Positions 12,131-23,318 of a stretch of 64,000 nucleotides of DNA are shown here, piece after piece. A program made the translations under genes and the position numbers. This stretch comes from Typhlomys cinereus (lineage: Eukaryota > Chordata > Mammalia > Rodentia > Platacanthomyidae): assembly GCA_023101885.1 (NCBI GenBank), contig JALPQD010000102.1, forward strand, positions 1,982,971-2,046,970, given 5' to 3'. Position 1 is the first letter of the stretch; each line of letters starts with the position of its first letter. The notes below the pieces were generated by a model, which worked only from the letters and a program-made list of their open reading frames with translations, was not told the origin of the DNA and did not search any database.

Positions 12131-12514
12131 GCTGGTTCTTCTGCAAGTGAACATACTTTTCAACACTACGTAGTATGAGAGCATGAACTCATTCTCTGAA
12201 AACTGCAAAACAAACAAAATTTGTCACTCCAAGTCACAGATGCAAAATGTTCACTTAAGAAATGTCCACTGTGTTTGAGATCTTTTTATGACCTAGAAGA
12301 CAAAGTTAAAACTGAACCAAGGACCTCTCTCAGGTGTCAGCAAGACCCACATATGGAAACAAGGGGCTCTCTGATGGCAGGAGAAGCCTTAAGGCAGTGA
12401 TGGAGGAAGAAGCTCTGAGTGGGACATGCTTCTCTCTGGTAGATGTGAAGAGATGTGGAGATATGTCCACAAATCAGTCACGCTTTTCATTAAAAAAAAA
12501 AACTTAAAAAATGC

Positions 12515-12665
12515 TTTCTCTGCTATTAACTATAAGACTTTGGGATGTGGCATAACATCATTTCTTCATCTGTGAGACTAGGCCTGCTTTAAGAATAGCG
12601 TGAGGAATAGATAGTGTATGTTAAACCCTTAGCATAGCTTCTTGCATCTCCACTGTGAGTGCTTC
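12515..12665 (+). mobile_element. MIR SINE, degraded
   Basis: It reads 'ctctgctattaactataagactttggg', 'catttcttcatctgtgaga' and 'ttagcatagcttcttgcat', the MIR order on the plus strand. Confidence 0.55.
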
Positions 12666-12879
12666 ATCATAAAAGCTATATGTTGATCATTGTTTTGAAA
12701 AGCGATGGTAAAATCTTATGACTGGCATAGTTTATCATGACTCACATTAGAGATGCACAAGCTGAATACTTTGGTTAGTCATTTACTTTGTCCCACCTTA
12801 GAAAACATCAAAAAAACATTTCTTACATCTCACTGTACACCAAGCTCACATGGCCATAATTGATTTGATCATCGTGCTA

Positions 12880-13045
12880 AGTCCAAGAGACAACTCTAGC
12901 AGAAACTAATACTATTCTCATTTGTTGCTCATGGAGACTGAGGCTTACAGAGGATAAGTGAGTTTAAAGTCACTCACCTAAATAAAGGAAAATGACACAT
13001 TTTTAGGATTTGTGACTTAAGCCCAATGATTTCTCTACAGTACCA
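12880..13045 (-). mobile_element. MIR SINE, degraded
   Basis: It reads 'ctcatggagactgaggcttacagaggataagtgag', 'tcactcacctaaataaag' and 'atttgtgacttaagccc', the reverse complement of the MIR consensus order. Confidence 0.6.
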
Positions 13046-13689
13046 CAATGTTGTCCCCAACCTGATTCATAAATTTTTTTATCAATCTTGTATTTTTCAA
13101 AAATCTTCAAATTCAATATCCTATGTCCCATATCTCATGAAGAATTAGGTGCTAGCAAGATTGAATGATCTCTAAAATTTACACTGTGTAGCTTGAAACT
13201 GATCATCTTCAGAATAATAAATCCAGAGCTGGTGCATGTGCAATGTATAGGAAAAACCCAGGCCACCATCATGTCCCTATCTGTGCTTCAGTAAATGAAT
13301 GAAAATTTACCAGGTGGCACAATTGATGGCAACAAAATTCAGTATGGACAATTTTCCTTTACAAAATGAAAATTTTACTGTATTTTGTTTTTTAAAACAA
13401 AGTAACTTTTGGTTTGTGGCCCTCCCCCTAAGACACTGCTCTCTTAGTGTTTGTGATAATCTATTCATAAGAACCCCGTAGAGCTGCGAACAGGTCCAGC
13501 AATGGCCAAGAACAGTGGTGTTGGGTGCTGCATACTTTTGCTGGTTGCAAAGATGGAGCAGCTTAAAGGAGATTCCCTGTCAGTTGGATCTTGAGTGAGG
13601 CAGAGTTAACCATGTTTCCTTTAGAGGCTGAAGTCAGAATTATTTAATATTCTAGACAATTTTTGCTAAACTTAAGATATAGTTGCATT

Positions 13690-13865
13690 TGGGTCAGTGG
13701 TTAAAGCTTTTCACTTGAAAGCAAAAATACCTGAGTCCAGATCCAAAGTAAAAACATAGGGTTGGTATGGTGACCAACTAATTCTAGCCTTGGAAGGAGG
13801 AGCCTAGGAATCCCTACAGCAAGCTGGCTAGCCAGATTGACCTTAATGGTATACTCTAGGTTTAA
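13690..13865 (+). mobile_element. Composite tRNA/B1-type SINE (B4-like), degraded
   Basis: The head 'gggtcagtggttaaagcttttcacttgaaagcaaaaatacctgagtccagat' is tRNA-like. The tail 'ggaatcccta...gctggctagccagat' resembles the B1-derived half of B4-type SINEs. Old and uncertain. Confidence 0.45.
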
Positions 13866-14124
13866 TTAGAAACAGAAGCTCACAATAAGGTAGAAGAGCA
13901 AATTGAGGAGGAAGACACATGCATAAAGAAACTTGATGGGTACTATGTGCTGTTTTTGAAGTAAAGAGGACCCGACTAGCAATGGAGTATTCTCCTGGCT
14001 CCTCATCAGAGAGCATACTGAAAATGGCAGACACAGGGAAATACTGAATAATAAGTCCTGGAAGTCAGAGCCTACATCTAGATTTAGTTTTTGTTTGTTC
14101 ATTTACATATTTCAGAAATACTAG

Positions 14125-14330
14125 CACTCACTATATAATGGGCTTACTTTATGTCCTGTATAAATTTGTCTTCTTTTTTTTTTAACATTTTTAAATTTGT
14201 CTTCTTAATGCTACAATTTTAAGAATGGAAAGCTGATATCAAAATTATTTCCCAGATCCCATGGTAACTGTTAGAGCCAGGACTCAAATCCAGTTGTAAG
14301 GCCAATGTTCTTAACCCCTTCTCCATGCTA
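14125..14330 (-). mobile_element. MIR SINE, degraded, with an internal T-rich insert
   Basis: The parts 'agcactcactatataatgggc' and 'gttagagccaggactcaaatcc' are the reversed MIR middle and tRNA-like head. A T-rich tract separates them. Confidence 0.5.
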
Positions 14331-14869
14331 ACACTTGCTGATGAGCAAAGGAGATAATTCAGATGTGGGCCTTCAAGATAGGAAGGCACAGACAGCGTAG
14401 GCCCAGGCTACCTTTATAGAGTGCTGTTTTTATACAGACCACAAAGATTTCTTCAGACAGATATTTCACATTATGAAAATTCAGTGTAACTACATTTCTA
14501 TTGCATTCAATAAACAAACAGAAGCTTCTCTCAATCCTTTTTGACTATTGATGCTATGTGTGAAAAGTGGGAGAGAGGAGGTGGAGGACTAGGCATGTCA
14601 CATGGGAAATTCTAGTTGAGCACTTTGGGAATTAGGCAGTTCTTTGTTCATTCCAGAGAGTGCTTGCTGTGAGAGACCGGTCTCATGTGCCTGAGCTGCC
14701 CATTACTAAGTCTATACTGCTAAGTTTTCTGTTATTGCCTCAGACACAATTGGAATCTTAATTTCTGAAATAGACAGAAGAGAGAGAGAGAAGTTGATAC
14801 ATAAGTAATTTCAGGCTTTCTGTACCAAAGTATCTAGATGAAATCTTGATGGACATATTTGTGTGTTGC

Positions 14870-14898
14870 ATGTGCATGAAAGTATGAGTGCATGTGCT

Positions 14899-14940
<42 letters not shown>

Positions 14941-15060
14941 GGTGCAAGTATGTATGTATGCATGCACATGTGTTTTTGTGTGTGTGTGGGGTTCTGGGGA
15001 TGAAATCCAGGGTCTTGTGTATGCTTAGTAAGTGAATGCTAGAATATAGCCTAAGCTCCT
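14870..15060 (-). mobile_element. (TG)n-rich tract joined to an ID element
   Basis: A TG-rich region (pure run at about 14,899-14,932) leads into 'ggttctggggatgaaatccagggtcttgtgtatgc', the reverse complement of an ID (tRNA-Ala/BC1-derived) SINE ending at about 15,060. Degraded box B. Confidence 0.6.
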
Positions 15061-15499
15061 TGAAAAGTTTTTAACAGATACAATTGTAGTTATTATCCCC
15101 AATAAAGGGCTTGCTTTTTTTTCTGACACTATGAGAAAGTTATTGAGATGATTTCTACATTTTCATTAAAACAGGCCACTGCCTTCTCTTACAAACTTTG
15201 CTCATGGAGCTCTCTTGTGTTGCCTTTGTAAGTGAATGAAATGCCTGCATCCTTGTGAGGGAGTTGGGAGGCTTTCTAATGAAGGCAGTATGGTCAAGTT
15301 CACCATGTAAGCCTGTGGGTGAAACACTGGTGATTCAGATCTCTATGGCTAGCTGGCGGGGGTGAGCTTTGGAGCACCCAGTTCTTGTTTTTGGTGGACT
15401 TTACTTGTAACCTGTATCTACTAAGCAGTCTCTACTACCAAGCGTATATCTGTCTGTGGACCCAGGAGCTCAGGGTCATTTTTCTCTCCCTAAAAGCAC

Positions 15500-16332
15500 T
15501 ATCGTTTCCTGAGGGCAATGTGTGTTAGAAGCCCAGTCCTGGAGCTGCTTTGTCAGGAGAGGGAGATACAGTAAGAGGCTGTCGGGAACAAACAAAGACA
15601 TCCTTGACAGGAGCGATTTATCTTTCTACCTGCAACATGCCCTTTGGTTTGATAGCTTCGCAGGCTGGCTGGGATTATTTATCTTGTGCTCACACTGATA
15701 TATGGAAGTGTGTGCCTGGCAGGCTTCCTTCCTTTCTTCCTTCCCTGCCTGGCCAGTCTCCGTTCACTCTTCCATATCAGAGGGCTGTCAGCCAGCATTG
15801 TCCCGGGGAATTAGAGGGGAGGGGAAATGCCTAGAAATATCTTTGGAGGAATGATCTTCCTTGCAAACAGGGCTTTATCTGGCTTCTTTTCTGCTGTCAG
15901 TTAAGCCCTAGGAAGTTGGAGATACCTAGGAGAGAGTCTGGCATTGCCAGGAATGCTGCACTCGGTTTCTCTCCATCAGCAACAGCTCTCCTTCAAGCAT
16001 GCTGCGCCTCATCTTCTGCCTCCTCAGAGGAAGGCTTGCTTCATGTGTCCTTCTGCTATTCAGGTGTCCAGGTGCTGCTTTCGTATGACAGTTCCAGGAG
16101 GACACTGGCAGCAGCCCCTTTACCTCTGTGTCTAAGAAAATGTTGCCTCCTCTGTTTCCTCCTTGCCCCTAACTCCCCCGCCCCCGGCCATTCCTGCCAA
16201 TCTATGTGTTCAGCTCAGATGCTGTCTTCGCTTTATTCTAAACTGTGCAGTTTTTCAGGGCGTTGAAACACTAGAGAGAGTTGATGTTCATGTTGCTGGG
16301 TACTGACCCTGTCTGATACGTTTCTCCAATCC

Positions 16333-16335
<3 letters not shown>
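15500..16335. other. Repeat-poor, C/T-rich block, possible regulatory sequence
   Basis: No repeats were recognised over about 800 bases. It contains GATA-like 'tttatctt' motifs, a CpG-containing 'gtcccggggaattagagg' segment and two strong pyrimidine-rich acceptor-like sites (around 15,900 and 16,630). The 116-codon frame at 15,916-16,266 is cysteine- and serine-rich and resembles no family I know. Confidence 0.3.

Positions 16336-16376
<41 letters not shown>
16336..16376. repeat. (CA)n microsatellite
   Basis: A pure CA run of about 40 bases. Confidence 0.97.
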
Positions 16377-16380
<4 letters not shown>

Positions 16381-16635
16381 GTCCCAAAAATTATATCCTT
16401 GCTGGTTTAGTTTGCTAGGAATGTCCGTGAAGGGTCATTTTCCAACAGTGTAGGTGAGAGGTAGAGCCAATATGGTAGAACCAACATGGTTAAAATACCC
16501 AGGGCTGAGTGGTAACAGAAATGGGCAAAGGCACAAGGGCAGAGCCAGTGATGCCTTGGATAGGTGGAGTGAGGGAAATGGTCATTTGCCATTCTCCAGC
16601 ATCATCCAGTTTTTGGCTTCCATTCTTCCCTGTAG

Positions 16636-16672
16636 TCATGACCAACCAGAAGCTGGGTGAAGAGGCTCGAAG
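16636..16672 (+). other. Candidate 37-nt internal exon (unconfirmed)
   Basis: The acceptor is a long pyrimidine tract ending in cctgtag (16,629-16,635). The donor AAG|GTGAGT at 16,673 fits the consensus well. Only one phase is free of stops: two leading bases, then codons for MTNQKLGEEAR, then two trailing bases. I do not recognise the peptide. Such short open segments arise by chance, so this rests on the paired splice signals alone. Confidence 0.22.
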
Positions 16673-17014
16673 GTGAGTACATAGAAGCTGGGACATGTCC
16701 AAAGGAACAACATCTAAAGTTGACCTCTGTCATCTGACCTTCCCCCAAATATTCACACACATTAGAGGCTTGACCTAATATAGATGCAAGGATTGTTAAC
16801 TTTCAGTACAATACTGATGTAAGCCTGAGTATGTAAGGGTGGCAGTGTAATTAGAGTCCAGCTTTCTAATAGTAGAATAATTATTGCCATATGGTAACAG
16901 TCCCAGGAAAAAGATGTATTTGTCGAGATCTCTACAGCCTCTGCTTCTGTCAGGTCCTATGTCTTTGCTAGGCTAGAATGTAAACGTCATGAGGACATGA
17001 ATTTTTAAAAACTT

Positions 17015-17780
17015 GTTATTGAAATTATACCTGCACACACAGCATACACCCTCGCTGTGCAGCGTGATGAATTTTCATGAACCAAACACATTGATCATTT
17101 ACCGGCACCCCTGAGCCTCCCTCAGGTTCTCTTCCTGTCACCCTATCTCCCCCTGGGATGACTATTATCCTGATTCCTAACAGCTTAGATAAGGTTTGCC
17201 TTTTGTTCTTTATGGAAATAGAGTAATGCAGTGGATATTCTTTTGTGTCTTACTTCATTCTCTCTCTCAACATGATATTTGTGTGATTCACTCATATTGT
17301 TCCAAGTGATTATGCATTATTCATTCTTGTTGCAGTGTAGCATCCTTTGGAGTACATGTACCATATTTTGCCCTTTCTAGCACTAATAGGAATTTGTATC
17401 ACTTTGTAATTTGTGCTGTTATGTATCATAATTGTTGTAAATATTCTTGCATATGGTTCTATGTAAAAATATTTCTGGTACAGATGTACTTGAGAGTGGA
17501 ATAGAAAGGTCACTGGGGCTGGGTATGTGCAACATCAATGAACATCACAAGCTGAGGTATTGATTTATGCCTCTGCTGGTTCTAGTTGCCCCAGAGCTTC
17601 AATGGTACAAAGCTTTATATCATTGGGGGGTTATATAGTGGTAATTCCTTGTTTGAATTTTTCTGATGATTAAGGAAGTTAAGCATCTTCTTACCTGTAT
17701 TTTGGCCATTTGGAGATTCTCTTCTATGAGGTACCTGTGCAAGTTGGTTACCCATTTTTCTAATGACTGTTTTAAGATGT
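17015..17780 (-). mobile_element. Old LINE-1 (L1M-like) 3' region, split by an LTR
   Basis: It contains degraded L1 ORF2-end/3' UTR text on the minus strand, for example 'tgatgattaaggaagttaagcatcttcttacctgt', 'tttggccatttggagattctcttc' and 'gttggttacccatttttctaatgactgtttt'. It is interrupted at 17,781 by a solo LTR and probably resumes at 18,131. No frame survives. Confidence 0.7.
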
Positions 17781-18135
17781 TGTAATAATTACTCTTGTGT
17801 TTTGCTGTAAGAGAACATTCAAAGTCAAACAACTTAAGGGAGAAAGGAAGATTTATTCAACTTATGGTTCCAGAGGGGAGATACAGTTTTTCATGGCAGA
17901 GGCAGCATGGCTGGCCAGCTGAGGCTGGAGACAAGCTAAGTCAACCCATCCAAGGAGCTGAGAGCTACCAGACTGCTTTCTGCAGAGGCAGATTCCTTCT
18001 GGAGGTAGGGTGGGATTAATCTATCTCAGGCCCACCCCTTGTGACCCCCTTCCTCCAGAAAGGTTTCACTTCTCAAAGGTGCCATGACCTTCCCAAACAC
18101 ATGAGACTGTGTTTCATTTCAAACCATGACGATGT
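17776..18135 (-). mobile_element. Solo MaLR LTR, family 1, with 5-bp TSD, inside old L1
   Basis: An LTR of about 350 bp (17,781-18,130) has the same text as the 49-51 kb LTRs: 'ttaagggagaaaggaagatttattcaacttatggttccagagg', 'catggctggcca' and 'acatgagactgtg'. The 5-base duplication gatgt is at 17,776-17,780 and 18,131-18,135, the length expected for ERVL/MaLR integrases. The interrupted sequence is the old L1. Confidence 0.88.
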
Positions 18136-18906
18136 TTTCAACAAATTATTTCATCACTTTCAGTTTCCTTGTTTGTTAAGTTGTGCTATTAGGGGGACCA
18201 ACTCACATGGCATGAGAATCATCAGAGACAAGTATGGCCAATAGCAAGTGCTCAGTAATTATAAATATTTTCTGTTCAGGCCCATGAACCAGCGCCAACC
18301 TGGATCTACAAACACAGGAATCTGAAGTGGGAGAGGTAGGAATTAAAAGTTCAGGCTTTGGGTCAGAGGGGGCCTTGGATGTCCTGTTATCATCCAAGCC
18401 AACTTTATTGTAACATACAGGTTTTTATAATCAAGAAGCAAGACCAAATTCTTTATAGGATTGTGTAAAATGCATGCATTTTGGTTAACAAAGAGAAGTC
18501 AGGAGTGACACCCAGTCGTGGGGCAAACATGTCCCAGGTATGCTAAACAGGCATGGTGGCTTGATGCTAAAAGAGAAAGGAATGTGTGCCTCAAAAAGGA
18601 GTTACTTGGCCCGTGTGTGTGCATTAACATCTCTTTAGATAAGCAGGAAAGAACTGATGGGAAGGAACAGCCCAGCCAGTTTCTTAGAGAAACAAAAGCG
18701 ACCCAAATGACCTGCAAGTTCTCTCTACTCCCAAAGAGGGAAGTTCGGTCTTGCAGACAAGAGGCAAATTCAACCACCCAAGACAGGAGTCACTCAACAG
18801 CTCATTCAGTTGCTAATGTATCATCCAGAGAGCAGACTTTTGGGCCTAATAACTCCCACAATTTTCCATTAGTCAGTTCTTAAAACAGTAAGCATTGCGG
18901 GTACTC

Positions 18907-19177
18907 ATTTTTGTTTGTTTTTCTGTGTGTACTTGTATGTGCAAGCATGTGTACAAGAGGGCACTTGAGAGAGTGTGCCTGTGAAAGTCCAAGGGAATCA
19001 TCCTGGATTGCTTTGCCCCCTTATTGTTTTGCTCTAGGGCCTCTCAGGGCCTTCTAGGGCTGGAAGTGCAGCTGCTGTCATTTCTGCCCACCACCATATT
19101 TACCTGGGGTTTGGGGATCTGAAACCAGGCCTTTGCTTATGAGGCAAAGGCTTTAACCACTGAGCCATCTCCCCAGA
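18907..19177 (-). mobile_element. B2-superfamily SINE (subfamily B, older)
   Basis: Reading on plus, a TG-rich tail leads into 'agggcacttgagagagtgtgcctgtgaaagtccaaggg', 'aatcatcctggattgctttgcc', 'ggaagtgcagctgctgtcatttctgcc' and a head ending 'ggctttaaccactgagccatctccccag'. The body is homologous to subfamily A but more AT-rich and more diverged. Confidence 0.85.
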
Positions 19178-19807
19178 CTTCTATCTTTATTAAATAATGG
19201 AATTTTACAAATGGTAATTGAAAAAAACCATCGTAACAGGGATCTGTTAGTATTGGCTACATTCAGGTGGGAAGTGCAGTGGTTTGGGGAATGGGATGGA
19301 GAATTGTTTTTTTATTCTCTTGCATTTGTTTCTCTTACTGAAATTTTCATTGCATGAATACATTTCCTATTCAAACTACTCAAATTAAATTCTAGAAAGA
19401 ATATCTTGAATGGGAACTCTGGAGTAGAAATGGAAAAAATATGGAACTTAGCTGAACTGGGAGCATGTGGGGGACAGCATGTCTATAGACCTTCGAGAAA
19501 TAGATATAGTCAGAGGTGTAATGTCAATGAATTCATGTAAAAATCATGAGGAAGGAGGGACAGGTAGATTATTCATGCATGAGTAGTGTTTTACTATTCC
19601 CAGAACTTAATGAGATGAGATGTGAATTTAATATTGAGAAAAGAGTATCAGAAGAGTGAAGATGTTGAATGACATTTGTCGAGTTCATTCTTACTCCTCA
19701 GTCTCTCAGGAATTTGGAAGAGAAATATTTTGGGTCAGAGTCCTTCAAGTTAGAGGCATGCAGCTGCCTCTTGAAAGTTTTCAATGTCTTAAAATAGACA
19801 AATGCAA

Positions 19808-19900
19808 GCTGGAGGTATAGCTCAACTGGTAGAGCCCCTACATAGCACATGTGAGGACATAGGTTCAGTGCCCAGCACTGGTTAAAATAAAAAGAAGGAA
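19808..19900 (+). mobile_element. ID element (tRNA-Ala/BC1-derived SINE)
   Basis: It reads 'gctggaggtatagctcaactggtagagcccctac', then 'gttcagtgcccagcactgg' and an A-rich tail. Box A and box B regions are both recognisable. Confidence 0.85.
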
Positions 19901-20029
19901 TCCAGTGACAAGCAGAAAAGATGAATTTCTGACCAATTTATGCTGTGCTTAAACAAGATAAGTCGCCTTTGAATGATCATGGAGAAGTAAGAGTTTTGGG
20001 TATATGTTTTAAAATGATTACTGTTGAGT

Positions 20030-20115
20030 CAGGTATCATGGTACATATCTGTAATTACAAGTTCGTGGTTAGCAGACTACCTAGCAAAAACAGTGTCTAA
20101 GCAAAAAAGAATTAT
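20030..20115 (+). mobile_element. B1-like SINE fragment
   Basis: 'caggtatcatggtacatatctgtaattac' followed by a shortened, A-rich end fits a degraded B1/7SL-derived SINE. Confidence 0.5.
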
Positions 20116-20237
20116 TATGGTTGATCAACTTGGTTGATCATGTCTTTTTTGGCATATTTTACAATGTTTATTCAATATTTTTAAATCCATGCTTATATTG
20201 CATTTCATATTCACTTCTGAAAAGGACAGATATTAGC

Positions 20238-20265
20238 TTTATTTTTTAAGCTGTATTTATTTTGC

Positions 20266-20309
<44 letters not shown>

Positions 20310-20546
20310 CCGAGGGCACTGTGTGTCCCTGTGGAGCACCAAGGGATGACCTCAGGAATCATCCTGGATTGTTTCTACCTCCTTTGTGCTTTACTCTGGG
20401 ATTTCCCGGGTTTTGCCCACTAGGGCCAGAAGTGCTGGTTGCTGCTATTTCTGCCTGGCATGCTTTATATGGGACCAAGGATCTGAACTCAGGACCTTCT
20501 GCTTGAGAGGCAGAGTCTTAGCTCCTGAGCTATCTCTGCAGTCCCC
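20238..20546 (-). mobile_element. B2-superfamily SINE (subfamily B) with (TG)n
   Basis: It includes a TG run at about 20,271-20,307, then 'cgagggcactgtgtgtccctgtgga', 'atcatcctggattgtttctacctcc', 'cagaagtgctggttgctgctatttctgcc' and the tRNA-like head ending 'cctgagctatctctgcagtcccc'. The two ORFs of 76 and 68 codons over it reflect the SINE body, not a gene. Confidence 0.87.
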
Positions 20547-20989
20547 TAACTCTATTTTATTGGTGAAGAACTGTGAGGCTCAGAGAACTTAAAAGAAATT
20601 AATCACTCATAACTAGAAACTTGGCTAGTACTAGAAAAAATTCTAAAGCACAGTCTCTATGTTATACCTGTGATGTGTTAAAGGGGCGAGAATAGAAGAG
20701 GCATTAAGGATGTATTTGAATGGAAACTAATGAGTGAGATGAATGGAGAATTCCATGCCTGCCACCATTCAGAGGAACCGCTGTGGCGTAATGCTACATA
20801 ATGAGCTCCTAGCTCATGTCACTCTTGAGCTCTGTTGAGGCCCCAAATCAGGGACTTGGAATCAGCATTCACTTTTTAAAGTGACTTTTTAAATATTTAT
20901 ACACGGTGCTTGCAGAATATGTATGTGTGTAATCATAGTCTGCCTGGAATTTTTCCTTTTGGATTCCTTTGATTTTAACTTCTTTCTTT

Positions 20990-21150
20990 GTAAGAAGAGT
21001 AAAAGGGGAACAACTTGGAGAAGGAAGGGGGCCAGAAATGGGAGGGTAGGAAGTGGGGCTGGGGGAGGAGCATTAGAAAAAACAAAATATTTATGAAAGT
21101 GACATGATTTTTTGGTACTCTAATTTAAAAAAACTAATAAAAGCAAGAGA
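20990..21150 (+). mobile_element. Old LINE-1 3' end
   Basis: A G/A-rich tract followed by 'atttatgaaagtgacatgat' and 'ctctaatttaaaaaaactaataaaa' has the shape of an L1 3' UTR with tail on the plus strand. Confidence 0.5.
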
Positions 21151-22259
21151 ATCATAGTTTATACTATCTGATTCTAAGCCATTTACTTAGGCTTATTAAC
21201 TTGGAATATAGCTTCAGTGTCACCAAAACAGTCTCTTAATTCCATGAATGAGAGCTACAACCCGGCAGGCAAAATGACTTGTCTGACATCACACCTCTAT
21301 CTAACATGGAGGATGGTATGAAATATGCAGGGGCGAGTAAACAGAGTTGAGTCTTAAGTAGGAACTTTCTACAGCAGTGGGCTTTTTAAACGACTGATAT
21401 TTCATGCATGCAATGTGGTAAGATTAGATATAGGTATACAAACCCATGATTGAATGGGTGAAGTTTCAGAAGAGCAAAAATTTCTGTAGTTCTATTGAAG
21501 AGAGTTACTGCTTTCAGGATCAACAAGAAAAAAATTCACCCATCTAGGTGCTACTTTCCTGGCATATCCCTAAGTTCAATAGCATAGATCCAGGCAGGAA
21601 AAGGCCCTTGAGGAATGTCCTTTGGGGGCTCAAGGCTGATCCACTTCTCAGTATAATCTGTTACACATGCAAGCCACAAACAGTAGCAGTGCTTTTAGAG
21701 AAGTGGCTTGCAACTTACGAGAATCCTTCCACAGAGAAGCAATTTTCCAGGGAGTCAAATCAAGCTTTGTGTGAAGCTTTACTTTAAGGAAGGTAATATT
21801 CCCAGAAGCCTTGTAGAGATTTAGCGTAGACCTTTGGCTTCTGGGTATGGTATTTTTTTTGTCTTCAGCAAAACCTTTGCTTGCTTGAAGAGAAAGCGGA
21901 CTTTCCAAGTGAGTAGAATGCTTTCATTTAGCTGTCTGTTGCTTTGCTTCCTAGATTATTTAATTCTTCCTCAAGCATACAGGTGGTGCCACAATGTAGT
22001 TTCTGTGGATAGAAAAGACAGAGACATGGGAAGGCTCTGGCCTTTTCCTTCCCTCATGATGATGCCCTCGTGGAGTAGGCTCTCAGAATTAACTGTGTTT
22101 ATATTAACTCTCATGTGACACAATCCTGTTCTGTGGCCTTGTGTCTCGACATAGTCACTGTAAAGGAAGAGTGTAGGGTTGGTAAAATTGTAGCTTAGGT
22201 GGAGGGTCCACTGTTGGACAAGACATTTCCATTCATGGAAGGACTGCTGCATCTAGGAA

Positions 22260-22615
22260 CTCACTGCAGTGAGACTTGTCCCTGCCAGACCTGCTTAATG
22301 ACTGAAATACCAACATGCCTCCATGGACTATGAGAAATTGAAGAGAAATAAAAACACACAGGGGAAACCTTAGAGATTAGTTCTGGATGAGTGGGGTGGC
22401 CTGAGGAGGGACAACTGGTATGCCACAGGGGCCTGAATTCCCACAAGAGTAGATAAGCCAGATGGAACCCTGAGGTTCACAGAAGGGAATGGAATGTATT
22501 GATGAAGGGAAGGGAGGAGAATGGAAGTGAGGGGGGATGGAGAAAAACCATAATATGTACTCAATATGCTTATAAAATTAAAAAAATAAAAATAAACTAA
22601 AAGAAAAAAGAAAAG
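22260..22615 (+). mobile_element. Old LINE-1 3' UTR-like fragment
   Basis: A purine-rich stretch ('gaagggaagggaggagaatggaagtgaggggggatggag') is followed by 'aatatgcttataaaattaaaaaaataaaaataaa', consistent with an old L1 3' end on the plus strand. Confidence 0.5.
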
Positions 22616-22944
22616 TGTGAAAACTATAAAAATATTGAAAAAATAGCCACATATTTTTCTTTTATGTAAAACTTTGTTATGCAGCAAATGTTTGTCTCTT
22701 TGGCAAAGTTAAATATACCAAGTGTAATAAAGGGAAATTCTCACTGAAAAAAATTTTAGCTCAGGAAGAGCCAGCCATGGTTTTTGTCTCTAGCTTTTCT
22801 AGCACACAAATTTGGAAATATAATTTTGATTCTCACTCATGGTTGGATATTTGTCAAGAAGTACCATTGATTTTCATCTGTGATTTTCAGCCTGATTTTC
22901 AGATTTTCATCTGGCAGATATTCAGCCAGTCAGCAGTTTGCCTG

Positions 22945-23318
22945 CTGATAAGTTTGTGAGAAAATGGTCCATGAGAAAAGGGGGTTTTATTCTGGCTTAC
23001 ATAGTTTAATTTGACAGGAGAACCCATACCAACTCCAGAAATCAAGGAAAATGGCCACACCATGTTCACAGAATTGCTGAGAGACGGGCAAACCTCACTT
23101 GTTAGACAGATAGTCTGTCCAAATATGCCGAAGAATGCCAACTTATTGAACCTGCTTCCCATTTTATCCATCTGCCCAGGAAATAATCTCACCACCATGG
23201 TCTTCTTACCTTAGTTAGGGCTTAGAGCTTGCCTTAACTATGAATTTTTCACAAATGTGCCCAAAGCTTAGCCTGCAACTGTCAAGTTGACTTATATGTA
23301 TCTAACTGTCACACAGTC
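22945..23318 (-). mobile_element. LTR-like element, family 2, minus strand
   Basis: The reverse complement matches 42,563-42,970. It starts 'tgtgtgacagttagatacatataagtcaacttgacagttg', then 'gctttgggcacatttgtg', 'gtgagattatttcctgggcagatggataa' and 'aagttggcattcttcggcatatttggacagac', and ends after an AATAAA. Confidence 0.65.

Noticed and set aside
14899..14945. Histidine/threonine-rich peptide frames over TG/CA tracts
   Set aside because: Dinucleotide repeats give long stop-free frames without coding meaning. The same holds for tracts at 20.3, 30.4, 31.5, 35.0, 35.8 and 40.6 kb.
15179..15230. Possible exon (acceptor aacag, donor gtaagtga, open frame)
   Set aside because: The acceptor has a poor pyrimidine tract and 17 open codons are uninformative.
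19808..19900. tRNA gene
   Set aside because: The tRNA-Ala-like head belongs to an ID SINE. The cloverleaf is not maintained and an A-rich tail follows.
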